Positions 22,430 through 35,164 of a DNA stretch of 64,000 nt are shown here, one piece after another. The DNA comes from Saposhnikovia divaricata (lineage: Eukaryota; Streptophyta; Magnoliopsida; Apiales; Apiaceae), in assembly GCA_036435485.1 (NCBI GenBank), contig CM071600.1:158794546-158858545 (forward strand). The letters are read 5' to 3'. A program made the position numbers and the translations under genes. Each line of letters begins with the position of its first letter. Position 1 is the first letter of the stretch. The notes beneath the pieces are model-generated. The model saw only the letters and a program-made list of their open reading frames with translations, had not been told where the DNA came from and did not search any database.

Positions 22430-23000
22430 AATATTATTTGAATATTCGTTCGAGATTATTTATTTAACGATCCTTACTTCAAATAATTATTTTAACGTAA
22501 CCATTCGACGAACAATATTTTTCAATATTCATACAAAGTCAAATAGATTATCGATTATTATTCCGAATATTCTTCTAAAGATTGGACTACTAAATGAATA
22601 TTATTTGAATATCCATTTAGAATATTATTTTATCAAATGAATATTACTTTTGAATATTCATTTAAGATATTACTTACTTGATGAATATTATTCTAATATT
22701 CATCTGAAGCTTGATTTATTTATCGAATATTATCTCGAATATTCATTTAAATGAATATTACTTGATATTCATTTTGAATATTATTCATTAAATGAATATT
22801 ACTTTTTGAATATTCATTTAAATTCCTTATTAATTAATGAATATTATTTTGAATATTCGTGTAAATATTTATTTATTCAATAAATATTCTCCTGATATTT
22901 CTTCAAGGATTATTTTGAGAAATACTCTGATTAAAGATATTCTTTCATATTCCTAAATATTCTTTAAATATTTTTAATTCAATAAATATTCTCTGAATAT
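22430..23000 (+). repeat. AATATTC/GAATATT palindrome-rich block, 5' LTR
   Basis: Repeated words such as AATGAATATTACTTTTGAAT and GAATATTCATTTA form many overlapping short stems. The same block is at 32050-32660 and, inverted, at 7560-8210. Confidence 0.75.
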
Positions 23001-23510
23001 CCATCCCCTTTGGCCCAACCGTTGGCCGGGGAGAGCTAGTAAGGCGGTATACAAGTAAAGTCGTCAGTTCTTCCTTCTACCGGTAGTAAATCTAATTTGA
23101 GCTGTACGATCTCGACTGATCATCAAGATTGGAACAGCGGGCGCGGTGAATACTCCATCATTGGTTCATCATCCAAACTTATTTATTTCCTGCAACATGA
23201 TTACTGTTGGCTGAGTTGGAAAAGTGTTCATAACTGGAATTGCAATCTTTTCATGCAAGTTCCTCTTTTTAATGACAATGAGAATATCACGCTTACTTTT
23301 GATGTAGTAGATATTTCTACAAACAAATACTTTAAGTTACCTTGTAACTTCATCGTTCATATTATACTGGCATCATTTTCGTAAATGCATGGCATATGGT
23401 TTGAAAAATACTTTTGAACTGTTATATATTATCGTTCAGTTATATATTATTGTTGGTGGGCTATTGCTCACCCTTGCTTTATTATTATATCACAACAACA
23501 GCTAGACCAG

Positions 23511-23552
23511 ATGACTCGCACAAGGCGCACTCGACGCGGGCGAGGACGATGA
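23511..23552 (+). CDS. Short arginine-rich reading frame in the 5' LTR (14 codons)
   Basis: ATG opens MTRTRRTRRGRGR and then TGA. It lies after CTCACCCTTGCTTT and just before a possible splice donor (TTGGTAGGAT at about 23579). It is identical in all three LTRs here, including the otherwise diverged solo LTR. It could be the start of an ancestral gag or a regulatory small ORF. Coding is not proven. Confidence 0.3.
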   Translation: MTRTRRTRRGRGR

Positions 23553-23885
23553 GACTACCAGAGCTGAAGAAGAAGCTATTGGTAGGATATATTTATTCTT
23601 TCAGTACCAAGTATATGGTCTAGTATGACTTATGTAAATGGATGGCAAAGAGTATGTATTTATATTGAAATTCTTTTGGATTGTAAGAACTCATAATGTG
23701 ATTAATAAAAATTTGATTGTTACTCTGATTTCATCTCTGGGACTATAACGGGTGTGTTTTACATTGTTGTGTTGGGTCATAGAGATGTAATTTATTTTAT
23801 GTTAAGGAAAGTTCAAGTGTTGTGGACAGAATTGGAAACCGTAACGACCGGATCCCGGACCCCGGATCTGGGGGTGTTACAGAAG

Positions 23886-23897
23886 TGGTATCAGAGC
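23886..23897 (+). other. Primer-binding site, initiator tRNA-Met type
   Basis: TGGTATCAGAGC lies four bases inside the 5' LTR end, as expected for priming minus-strand DNA synthesis by initiator tRNA-Met. Confidence 0.95.
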
Positions 23898-25071
23898 GTA
23901 CGTTATAAACCCCAGAGATGATGCGACGTTAAAACAATAAACTCACTAAGATAATAAGAACTCTTGCCAAGTTCATAGTCGGACTACTTCAAGTAGTACT
24001 GACATATAAAACCCTTATGGGAACTCTTAAGTATCATGATAGTAACTTAGCTCGTTCTCGTATCGACTAGTAAGGCGACAGACCTTGAGGCGTATGAGCA
24101 GCAGCATGATGATGTTTTATTATATGCTGACGATCGGATTGTGAATTCGATAGAGTACCCTATTGAGGACTCGAAAGAGGTTCCAGCAGAGGAGAATCCT
24201 ATTGAGGATGAGGAGTTTACTCCAAGGAAATGAGGGTTGTAGCCAGAGGGATAGCGAGAGTTAAGATTATAGTGCTCAGAGAAGTGAGCACAAAGAACTG
24301 AGATATTATTAAGAGAATTGAACTTTTATGTTGGATTTATAGCCAGACTACGAGAGGTAGTACCAGCAATTAAGACAGATTGGAAGGATTACTTGAGGTC
24401 TTATATGGGGATAGATAAAGATCCTTAGAGACTTTCAGATTAATGAGAAAGGAGTTAGAATGAGGCATGATTATCAAAGACGTCGATGTAGGACGGGGAG
24501 CACCCAGGAGCAGTTGAGATAGAGGCAACAAGTGCCATATTATCGGATAAATGGATTAGTGTGAATATTGTCAATGGTAATTCGCCATGAGAAGGTGGAT
24601 TTCATGGGTTATATTTTATGAAAATTGAGATTGTTGAGGTGGTTTTATTCAGCGAAATGTCCATATTATGAATGAACCAGCTTCGAAAGTAAAGATAGTG
24701 GAAAGTGATGGCCTGATTGGATAAAGTTATATAAAGTAGTAAGCGAGACGATGATCTCAGAAACTACCAGAGGAAAAGACCAGTGGGTCTATGATAAACT
24801 CGTAATATGACTACTATCAAGTACTAAGTATAAGTTTATTTTTAACTCAGTAAAATGGTGAATCAGGAACGTTAGATGCATGTGATTCAGAAAAATATTA
24901 AATTCTTTCTTTTCCCCGAATAGATTATAGTAGTTACCTTAATTTTATTCTGACACTGAATTGCAAATGGATCAAGTAATGCGATTAGTGGTTAAGAGGT
25001 AATAGAGAATGTTTTAAGATGAAATTGGTAACGACCTGGCGTTGGTGTTGCCTAACGGGAGAAGGAAGACT

Positions 25072-25160
25072 TTATGATACACTATGATGCATCTCATACA
25101 GGTTTAGGTGGTGTGCTTATGCAGCACGGCAGAGTAATTGCGGATGCATTCGAACAGCAC
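25072..25160 (+). pseudogene. Gypsy RNase H fragment
   Basis: One frame reads DASHTGLGGVLMQHGRVIA, a close match to the opening of Ty3/gypsy RNase H, including the first catalytic aspartate in DAS. Similarity ends after about 28 residues. Confidence 0.75.
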
Positions 25161-26779
25161 GGTACACCAGACTAGGATGGCCCTAGTAGTGCCAATTTTT
25201 ATGAAGCGACTAACTCCGACGGTAGTGTTCCTTCTGAAACCTGTGGTTAGGAAGACTGACATTTGATATTATCGACAACTAAGATGTATATGTATCAGGA
25301 AGAGGTGGCATGTTTCAGTTTGAAACTTTTGATTTCCCTTCTATGGGATATATATATTTTGTTCCTTTCTAGTGGTTAAACTTCCAACTTTATGTCAATA
25401 ATTCCGTTATTATAACTGCTTATGATTCTACCTGCTTGGATGCTCATAGAACTATTCTCTAGGTTTCGAAATTGATCTTCATAGTGTTACCGGTGGTTGG
25501 ATAGATTGACCAAAACTTTCTTTGATTCTGGAAAGAAATTCAACGAATTTTGGCAAACCTTGTCTTTCTGATTATCAGAGAACATCATGGAAGAGAGTAG
25601 AAACTGGGGCGAACCCCGTGAATTGGGTAAAGTAGCCGCTATATGGGTTGGTGGATAGACCCCGGTTATCGCGATTGATTGTAGAAATACAATGATGAAG
25701 TGGGATTTGACGAAAACAGGAAATGTAAGTAAGAAACCGGCCGGACTGAGAAACTCCGGGATTGACTTAAGTGAAAAGACTATTATACCATGAATGGTAA
25801 GCTTGCGTGGCACGTGGGATTGATAAGAATAGTTGAAAAGATAAAAGAGGAGGAAAGGTGACCGGAGACAGTACCGAGAAGTCTATTAAGACCTATATGG
25901 AGTAAAGTTTTGGAAAGGTAGAAAGGTATCAAAGTAGAAGGCACTATGCCAGCAATTGCTAGAAAAGTAATGCTAATTAGCCAACCCCTAAAACCATATA
26001 TTTTTATTTTAGTGTGGTCAGTTGAGGCCAAGTCACAAAGGATTATCAAGTGACTAGACCAGCAATGAAAGGACAAAGCAGGGTTGCTTCTAAGTAAGCG
26101 CCGACTGCAAGGGCTTTTGATATAAAGGAAATATTAATGAGATCGTAGGAATCTTTTACTGAACCCTTTGCAACCCATGTTTGGATTGGGAATTTACTAG
26201 ACTTTTTGGAATGGGGTCACCCGTACTAAAGTGATTCATGTGTATATGATTGCCCAAGATTACGAGTAAAAATGGAAGTATAATGACTTGAGATGTATGA
26301 TGTTAGGGTATTATAAATACCATGAATATATTATGACCAAGGAAGTAAACAATGAAGGTTTGTGAAGAGAGTATAGAAATGGTCAGAGATGGATCAGTAT
26401 GCTGTAGAAATTTTGTCTAAGGCAAGTACATTTGAGAAAAACGATAAGTACTAAGAGATTCACGTTGAACTCGATCAATATCTTCCAGAACATCCTTGCT
26501 TCCATTACCAAGTTCTGTAAGAGAGCAGATAGACATACGTTGTCTTTTGGAAGGTCAAATAGGCTGACAACTATCTGAAAGAAGAGGTTAGCATTAAGCC
26601 ACCGATCGATTATCAAATGAGAATGATTGAAAAGAGACCCTTATTAAGGATACATGATTTGATTGCCAAGTATAGGATGCAAGAATTCCTTGGCAGTTGA
26701 ATTAAGGATAGGATATGAATAAATTAAGACAAACCCTGGGGAATGCACAAGGGATGGCATTAACCCTAATAACGACATT

Positions 26780-27020
26780 ATGAATTCAGATGATATGAGT
26801 TGGACTTGCTAAGGCAACAATGACGGGTAAGGATTATTAAAAAGAGTTCTGGAAAGAACATAGATAGAATTATTAGAGTATTGATCAATGACATTTTGAT
26901 ATACCCTGTACCCAGAAAATACAGGAGGAATGATGAGGATGACCTATGAAACCTTACAAGGAAAAAAAAAAGTAATATTCCGAACTTCAAAATGGAAGTT
27001 TGGTAAGGAATGTCTGACAT
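26780..27020 (+). pseudogene. Gypsy reverse transcriptase fragment
   Basis: A frame with INDILIYP corresponds to the RT motif normally containing DDILIYS; one catalytic aspartate is replaced by N. The following RKYRRNDEDD and, in a shifted frame, a KKKVIFRTSKW-like piece fit the downstream RT palm and thumb. Stops and shifts are frequent. Confidence 0.6.
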
Positions 27021-28789
27021 AGTAACGATAATGCTAGATGAGGCATGTATGAAACCCTGAGGAAGTATGGATTGAACCTATAAAGGCTGAGATTATCCTA
27101 AGATAAGGAAAGAACTAAGAAAAGAAGTATCCTAAGTAGGATTGGGAATAAACGTGATAAAGTTCCCACGGGTAGGTGGAAGCAATGACTTATGGAAAAA
27201 AAATTGATAAATATATTTTTCTCCATCAGCAGAGCTTAAGGGAGAATGCTTTCACCCAACAGTGATGGGAATGAGGTAGAAAAGTTTGAATTGGAATATA
27301 TCCAGAGAACAAGGATTACCAGAAATTATTATTATCAGGAAGGGCCAATGAGGTGGCCGACAGTCTAAGTATAAAGGAATAATTACAAATGTTCATACCG
27401 AAGAAACAAAATGATATTTGGAAAGACCTTGAAGGTCATATCGGAGTGGAGGAAGTTACATTCCTTTTGATGATTGTGCAAGAATCGAAGGTAATAATAG
27501 TTTAAGTAAAGATTCGATTCGTGATGGAGTCTTAAGCATATTACGTACCTTAGAAGGTCCCGTTTTGAGGCAAACCAGGACCATGATACAAAATTGACGA
27601 GGTAAACCGTTAAGTTTCCAGCCTTTTATGGAAGCTGCATGAGTGATAGTTTCATCAACCTGACATAGCTGCGATGCTTGAAACTCTTCTGCAATTTTAT
27701 CTACTTCATGTAATATCTACATCAAGTTCAGGAAGTGTTCCTTATGGATAAGGAATAGTGATTTCCAGAGAACCTACCCAGGGTACCACTCGATCGAGAG
27801 ATTTGATTCCTTTCGAATTAGGGAGAAATTGATATTATAATAATGATGGATTAGTTGATACCCAATGGAACCAAATTGATTATGAGGGAAATAATTTAAG
27901 GATAAAGACGCAGTCAGAGATTTTGGAATCTAGTTCAGACTAAGAGATTATGACGCCAGAGATATGAGGCTTGTCTGAGCAGCACAGGGACGCTGTGTAT
28001 TTTCCAAACTTATTAGGAAATGGGACATCACCGGTTGGAAGTTAAAAATCGAGGATATACCCAAGATTGTGAATCGCAATAGGTATAGACACTATGAAAT
28101 TGTAAGTGATGTCATTTTGGGTTGACTATTGCACCCACAACTTTTTGAAATTTAATGAATTGGCTGTGAGTTATCTGAGATAGTTTTCGCCCTAAGTATA
28201 TCGAAACATCGTATATATGAAGGAAAGGTGCGAAATCAAAAAGGATCAAACATGATCGACTTTCAGACCTATCAGATCTAAAAATATGTGTGCTTGTGTA
28301 TATATGAAGATTATGATTTGTGATAAAAGGATTAAGAGTCCTCGAACCAGACAACATTCCCCGCAAACAAATTGCCCAAGAGATTCGCCTTTCTTTCAGA
28401 AAGGAGAAGAGATGAGATAATAGAGAATGATTGAATGAACACAGGAGGTAGATTGGCATTATGTGAGATGATTAAAGAAGAGGTTGGAACACCGGGGGTG
28501 ATAGTAGTTAACAATGAGATAGCGAGGCCAAAACAGTGATGGCCGACGAGCTCGTTGCTAGACATCAAGAGTTACTCGAATCGGTTGTTAGAATACTCGA
28601 ACTAGTTTCAATACGGAGTACCCCGTCGAAAATAGAGTTGACATTTATACAATGGAATTGGGAAATATCTAGAATTAATAGAGGATTCTGACAAGCAAGT
28701 TTTTGTTGATGTATTTCTGTGCAAACAAGATAGAGAATATAAGGTTCAAGATTTGTAATAAGAAAAGGTATCCTCGTGGAAGGAATTAA

Positions 28790-29130
28790 CAAGATTAGAA
28801 TGAAAGGAAGTTTAGCCCAAGATTCATTGGGCCATCTGAGAGTTTAAACGCGTCAGGAAGGTGGCCTATGAGCCAGCCTCACCCAAACCAGTAAAATGGT
28901 CATAACATGGTTCATGCGTATGTGCCTCATCATTATACTATAGATGCCCGGCATATGACAGAGTACGAGCAGATAGATATACATAATCGAATCTGAACTA
29001 CGAAGGACAACCTGTGGAAATTATGAATAGGAAAAGAGCAAGCGCTAAGAGATAAGGTTGTCAAGCTAGTGAGAGATTTGAAGAAAATCAAGAAGTGGAA
29101 GAATCCACCTGAGAAATAGAAAGTGCAATG
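28790..29130 (+). pseudogene. Integrase C-terminal and chromodomain-like fragment
   Basis: In shifting frames, IGP-E-L, RKVAYEPASPK, YEQIDIH, QPVEIMNRK and LRDKVVKLVRDLKK follow the order seen at the end of chromovirus integrases and their chromodomain. A chromodomain would tether the integrase to marked chromatin. Here it is only a remnant. Confidence 0.6.
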
Positions 29131-29179
29131 GGATAGAAGTAACCCCAGTTATTCCTAAACTGATTCCGAGGACGGAATC

Positions 29180-29196
29180 CTTTTAAGGAGGGGAGA
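29180..29196 (+). other. Polypurine tract of the gypsy element
   Basis: The tract AATCCTTTTAAGGAGGGGAGA ends one base before the 3' LTR TG at 29198. The purine run AAGGAGGGGAGA would prime plus-strand synthesis. Confidence 0.9.
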
Positions 29197-29422
29197 CTGT
29201 AATAACCTGAATTTTGGGTAGAATTAAAACTTTCTTATTGTGGTTAAAGAGCACTAGTGAATGGTGGTTTCAAAGAACAATGATTGTAATGAATGGATAT
29301 TGCTTTGGACAATAATCCTGATGCATTGGTATATTGTCAGAATAGAGTAATTCGATGGTTGAGGACCTAGATAAGAATAATCTACCGTCCAGGAAGAAGC
29401 TAATGGATCCTTGAAGGGAAAT

Positions 29423-29602
29423 GAGTACGTGCATAGTATTTCCCATACGTGCATAGTGTTTCCCGTACGTGCATAGTGTTTCCCATACGTGCATAATGTT
29501 TCCCATACGTGCATAGTGTTTCCCGTACGTGCATAGTGTTTCCCATACGTGCATAGTGTTTCCCGTACGTGCATATTGTTTCCTGTACGTGAATAGTAAT
29601 TC
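29423..29602 (+). repeat. 20-bp ACGTG-core tandem array, nine units, 3' LTR
   Basis: Same array and unit count as 19841-20020. Individual units differ in CCATAC versus CCGTAC order and in point changes (CATAATG, CATATTG). Confidence 0.95.
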
Positions 29603-31719
29603 GGTGGATGAATAGTGGATTTTGTAAGTTGGAAAACTTTTCACGCCACCCTATGTACGGGACGTGATATGGATGTTTCGAAGTCATATTAGTAATACGC
29701 GGAGGAAATAAGTGAATGCAGAGACGATCGGAATTCAGAAATTCCAAATTCTTTTTCGGTAAAATATTTGACCGGACAATGGATTATATATTATTATAAT
29801 CCAAGAATTGAGATATTAACTTTGACGATTTGATATTTTGGAATTTTATTATATTTGATTTTAGAAATTAGAACGAAAACCACTGAGTCGGTGAATCAAG
29901 CGTTCTAGAAACCGCTGAAACTTTACAATGAGATTAAGCGAACGAATCAGGGATTAAGGATCAAGATTGTGACAAGATTAAATATCCTATATGATCATCA
30001 AGAGAATTATATCGAGTGGATTAAATTATTTAATCAAGGATTAAATCAAAACAATTTAGGAGTTAAGTGATTTAAATCACTTAAATCAAACAAGAAACAA
30101 AACAAATATCTACCAAGCTTCTCCAAGACTCTTTGCACAAGCCCCAAGGTGAGCCACCAGCCACACACATCCAATAATATCTAGATATTATGATCAAAAG
30201 GGTGAAGAAAGGAAAAAAGCAAGCAAAAACACATTTCTCCAAAAACTGCCCAGCAGAACCAAGCTTAAGAAAAAAAATTCATATCTCCATTTCTATCCAT
30301 GATAAAATCACCAAATTTTAACCATAGCTTCTCTACTCCATGGGCAAGATTCGTTCCAAATTTCATGGAAATCCAAGTAGTATAGCCTAGTCAAATCCAT
30401 GCTTAAAGTTGGAGGACCCAAACTGTCCAGGTTCTGATCAGAAGAAAGATGGGGCTCAAAACCCTAGCTCCCATGGTTGGATTCTTATGTTCTATAGCTC
30501 AAAAGAAAGCCCTTGAAGAGTAGGAGGTGTGGTAAAAATTTTAGAACCAAACTCTTAGTTTTTGATTTTATATGATTTTTACAAGATTGACGATGAATAG
30601 TGGATCTTAGAAACTAACTTTGTTTTCATGATTTCTTTGGATGATCTAAGGTTTGATTAAGCTAGACAAGGACCATACCAAGCTTATTAAGGTTATATCA
30701 TACTCCAATGAAGGTAGATCTCTTGAAACCCTAGCATTTGATTTGAGATTTATGAATGTTTTTGATGGATTTAGCTTGGTATGATTATAGTGATAATTAT
30801 AAGCATGATTATGTAATTAGTTATATGATTTAAGATGCATGATGATTTTGATGCTAAGATCAGTAGCTTCTGGACTTGTGAGATGATTATTATGTGTATA
30901 AGTTGTATTGATGCCCAGTGTGGCTTGGGTTGTTGAGTGCGATTTTTGGAACGTTCATATTATAGCCGTTATAATGCCGAAATTTCGTTAATCATTGAAA
31001 ACCGTGCATCACAGTAGGTCTAATGGCTGAAACTGGACAAGTATCTAACATGCCCTTGTAGATCTTGAGTCGTAGATCATTTTGGAAAAAGAATCGAATC
31101 AAACAGGCTTACGGTTTAGGATTTATGACCGATTTACTAATAGTAGTTCGAATACGTAAACGAAAGTTCGTAACTGAAATTGAACCCTCGTAAAATATGT
31201 AAAGTCATGACGAATCTTGGTAAATAAATACTAGAGGTAAAAAGAAAGGTGTGAAAGAAAACCGTATGTCAAAAGGATCATTTTTCGATTTATTAAAAAT
31301 ATTCGAGTCCAGGTTAAACGCGAACGAACCCCTAAAAGATGACTCTATTATAACTTCGGTAAAACACTTAGAAAACGGGCGATAAAACTCGGAGTATAAT
31401 ATTGGTTCGTAACGATCGACTTTAGAACTTGTATGACTTAAGTATGTCCCAAGTGTAAGTACAGTGACATGTCGTATTAACGAACGAATGTCGGGTCGGA
31501 TCAATGATAAAAGGAATCCACAAAAAGGGGTATAACGAGATAACTCGAGAACGTGTTTTGATTTAAGTATAACTTAACTTTTAAGATGTTAAGTGATTAA
31601 TCCCGAATGCCTTGGCTATTTATAGATCACCAAGCTGACCCGGGACCCGCTACCACTACCCCTTACCGTACTCGACTACCAGGCAAGTTTCAATTCCCTT
31701 CTTGTAGGCTGTTGTTGTG

Positions 31720-31822
<103 letters not shown>

Positions 31823-34008
31823 TTATACATATGCCATAGCATGCATGCCTACTTTCAAGTTATATCGTTATGCTTGTTCCCTGATTGTTTATTGGCTTAT
31901 AAATTAGATAACTAACATATCAATTATAAGCCGGTTATTGTAAGACCCTCATAGAAGGGCGTATACATCTTATTCGTCAAATATAGACCGGGAGTCAATA
32001 TTTCTTGATATATCGAGATTACCTCGGAGGAAAATATTTAAGTAAATATTTTCCATTATTTGGGCGACGAATATTATTTGAATATTCGTTCGAGATTATT
32101 TATTTAACGATCCTTACTTCAAATAATTATTTTAACGTAACCATTCGACGAATAATATTTTTCAATATTCATTCAAAGTCGAATAGATTATCGATTATTA
32201 TTCCGAATATTCTTCTAAAGATTGGACTACTAAATGAATATTATTTGAATATCCATTTAGAATATTATTTTATCAAATGAATATTACTTTTGAATATTCA
32301 TTTAAGATATTACTTACGTGATGAATATTATTCTAATATTCATCTGAAGCTTGATTTATTTATCGAATATTATCTCGAATATTCATTTAAAGCTCGGATT
32401 ACTAAATGAATATTACTTGATATTCATTTTGAATATTATTCATTAAATGAATATTACTTTTTGAATATTCATTTAAATTCCTTATTAATTAATGAATATT
32501 ATTTTGAATATTCGTGTAAATATTTATTTATTCAATAAATATTCTCCTGATATTTCTTCAAGGATTATTTTGAGAAATACTCTGATTAAAGATATTCTTT
32601 CATATTCCTAAATATTCTTTAAATATTTTTAATTCAATAAATATTCTCTGAATATTTATTCCCTACTTAGAATAACCTCAATAAGGTTTATCTTCTTCGA
32701 TTATTACGGAAAATATTTCGGAGTCATATTATTATTAATCTTATATCAAGAAAGGTTCTCAGACATCATTCTTCTTTGCGTCTATCTCCCTAATAATAAG
32801 GGAACCTTACTTGGAAAATGATATTTATCTTGTCGACTTCCCGGTCATAAAGTATTCTCTTCACTCGCAACTCGGGTGCTATTGACTTATTAAGTCGTTG
32901 TTTACCTTCTCATTTTTCGAGGGGTAAGATGGTTGGAACAAGTTGATATTCATTACCAAGCAATAGCTTGGAAGTTATTGGTGAATTTTCCTTTCCAACT
33001 AGATACGACTACTTTGTGGAGTCTTATCAACAAGTATTATACTTGGGGAAAGGGGGACGAACGTTACATTCAGAATCATGAATTCTATTTGAACTAGGAG
33101 TCGTGTAAGAGGCCGAGCAGCGCCGGTCCATCCCCTTTGGCCCAACCGTTGGCCGGGGAGAGCTAGTAAGGCGGTATACAAGTAAAGTCGTCAGTTCTTC
33201 CTTCTACCGGTAGTAAATCTAATTTGAGCTGTACGATCTCGACTGATCATCAAGATTGGAACAGCGGGCGTGGTGAATACTCCATCATTGGTTCATCATC
33301 CAAACTTATTTATTTCCTGCAACATGATTACTGTTGGCAGAGCTGGAAAAGTGTTCATAACTGGAATTGCAATCTTTTCATGCAAGTTCCTCTTTTTAAT
33401 GACAATGAGAATATCACGCTTACTTTTGATGTAGCAGATATTTCTACAAACAAATACTTTAAGTTACCTTGTAACTTCATCGTTCATATTATACTGGCAT
33501 CATTTTCGTAAATGCATGGCATATGGTTTAAAAGATACTTTTGAACTGTTATATATTATCGTTCAGTTATATATTTTTGTTGGTGGGCTATTGCTCACCC
33601 TTGCTTTATTATTATATCACAATAACAGCTAGACCAGATGACTCGCACAAGGCGCACTCGACGCGGGCGAGGACGATGAGACTACCAGAGCTGAAGAAGA
33701 AGCTATTGGTAGGATATATTTATTCTTTCAGTACCAAGTATATGGTCTAGTATGACTTATGTAAATGGATGGCAAAGAGTATGTATTTATATTGAAATTC
33801 TTTTGGATTGTAAGAACTCATAATGTGATTAATAAAAATTTGATTGTTACTCTGATTTCATCTCTGGGACTATAACGGGTGTGTTTTACATTGTTGTGTT
33901 GGGTCATAGAGATGTAATTTATTTTATGTTAAGGAAAGTTCAAGTGTTGTGGACAGAATTGGAAACCGTAACGACCGGATCCCGGACCTCGGATCTGGGG
34001 GTGTTACA

Positions 34009-34013
34009 ATTTG
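34009..34013. repeat. Target-site duplication ATTTG, right copy
   Basis: It matches 19611-19615. Confidence 0.95.
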
Positions 34014-34090
34014 GATTGAAGTTCAAGTATGATTGATGGAATTGAGACCATAACGACCAGGTCCCCGATCCCGGATCTGGGGCTGTTACA
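34014..34090 (+). mobile_element. Remnant of an older gypsy LTR, right end
   Basis: The stretch from GAAGTTCAAGTATG to GGATCTGGGGCTGTTACA aligns with the last 75 bp of the gypsy LTR, but with several changes. It continues the piece at 19500-19615 across the younger insertion. No PBS follows, so the older copy was itself a solo or truncated LTR. Confidence 0.75.
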
Positions 34091-34988
34091 CAAGAACTTG
34101 AATTTTGGTGAAGAAATGACTTACTTATGTGAGTTTTTGTTTCCAGAGCTTAAGAAATAAAAATGGAGTTTGGGGGGTGAAGAGAGTGTACGGGGAAGAA
34201 GAAAGGGAAATGGGGAAGGGGAAGTGGGTGGGGTATTTATAGGGGAGAGAAATAATCAAATTTGATTATTTGTTTTATTATTTTACTTAGCAAAATACTC
34301 TTGTAAAAATTTTATAAAATATCTTGGGCACCAAAATATTAATGTAAATATCAAGATCAAATAAATAATCTCTAGCACTCTATTTACACATAATTCATTA
34401 AATCATCCATCATCATTCATATATTTAATTAATTCAAAATAGAATAAAATAATGCACATTAGACTAGAATAATTCTCCTAAAACATTATAAACACCATAA
34501 GTGAAATTAAAATAGCTAATCACCCTTCAAAATATTTGTATAAATAAAATAGAAAATTATGACTCTTAAGCTTATTAAAAATAGGATTTAAATAATATAC
34601 TCATGAAGTGCACATAATACAATTTACAAGATTTGCACATAAAAGTAATAAATCTTGTAAAAAATCATCTAAAAATACTTAGGACGTAATTTAAATAAAT
34701 TTTAACATTCTAAAAATCTCTAAATGCACAAATACGATAGCATAGAAGATTTCACTATTTTTACTCACTCTAATTGTCTTATAAAAATGCTAAAGCGGAA
34801 TAAATAATATTTTTTATATCTAAAAATGATCAACATCCAAGAATAATTTAATACATACTCAACCATTCTTGACACATTAAATATCTAAAATCACAATTTC
34901 ACATAATGACACATCAAACTGGAATAAATATTAATATTTTATTCCTTAATTAATATAATCACAAATTACGAAATTCCCGGATATTACA
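34091..34988 (-). mobile_element. Gypsy-type LTR fragment, - strand
   Basis: Read on the - strand it opens TGTAATATCCGGGAATTTCG, a start typical of Ty3/gypsy LTRs. It has a TATA box (CTATAAATAC, about 34234-34243) followed by a CT-rich leader, and breaks off against the older LTR at 34090. No internal domains are attached. The left end and TSD were not found. Confidence 0.6.
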
Positions 34989-35156
34989 TATATTTTGTTA
35001 GTGATTGAAAAATATAGTGTGATATTTTTGGTTTTATATTAATTATTGAAAGATTATGTTTTAAATTAAAAGTTAACATGTTTTAATTAGATTAGAAATA
35101 TAATTGAATGAAAGATATGATATATTAGGTATTTATATTAAAAGATAATATCATCA
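34989..35156. other. AT-rich spacer
   Basis: Short AT-rich non-coding stretch with repeats of the word TTTTAATT/ATTAAAAG. I see nothing to call. Confidence 0.3.
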
Positions 35157-35164
35157 ATTAAAAG

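Larger units (their letters stand above)
19616..23881 (+). mobile_element. 5' LTR of the gypsy element, 4266 bp
   Basis: It is bounded by TG at 19616 and CA ending at 23881, followed by the PBS. Compared with the 3' LTR it lacks 472 bp (3' LTR positions 32656-33127), 16 bp near 22750, and most of the AT/GT microsatellite. It carries the nine-unit 20-bp array (19841-20020), a palindromic AATATTC block (about 22430-23000) and the arginine-rich short ORF (23511-23552). Predicted frames such as repeated CTYGKHYARTGN are translations of the 20-bp array and not real proteins. Confidence 0.93.
23898..29182 (+). pseudogene. Degenerate gypsy gag-pol interior
   Basis: No frame stays open for long on the + strand, and the longer - strand frames in this stretch are chance shadows. 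Recognisable scraps follow. About 24081-24233 is an acidic open stretch (AYEQQHDDVLLYADD, then many D/E) where gag could be. 25075-25150 reads YDASHTGLGGVLMQHGRVIA, gypsy RNase H. About 26860-26930 reads RVLINDILIYP, the block around the RT catalytic aspartates, followed by remnants like RKKKVIFRTSKW. 28810-29120 reads pieces of the integrase C-terminus (PRFIG, VAYEPASP) and a chromodomain-like end (VVKLVRDL). The order RNase H before RT is unusual. No product could be made. Confidence 0.65.

Noticed and set aside
25487..26076. Several 75-115 codon - strand frames in the gypsy interior (also 28112-28792)
   Set aside because: They oppose the decayed gag-pol, have no family motifs, and occur as expected in AT-rich sequence.
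33224..33511. 95-codon frame conserved in both gypsy LTRs (also 23097-23384)
   Set aside because: The LTR copies are nearly identical for other reasons, and the solo LTR copy is shifted and truncated. No protein motif.
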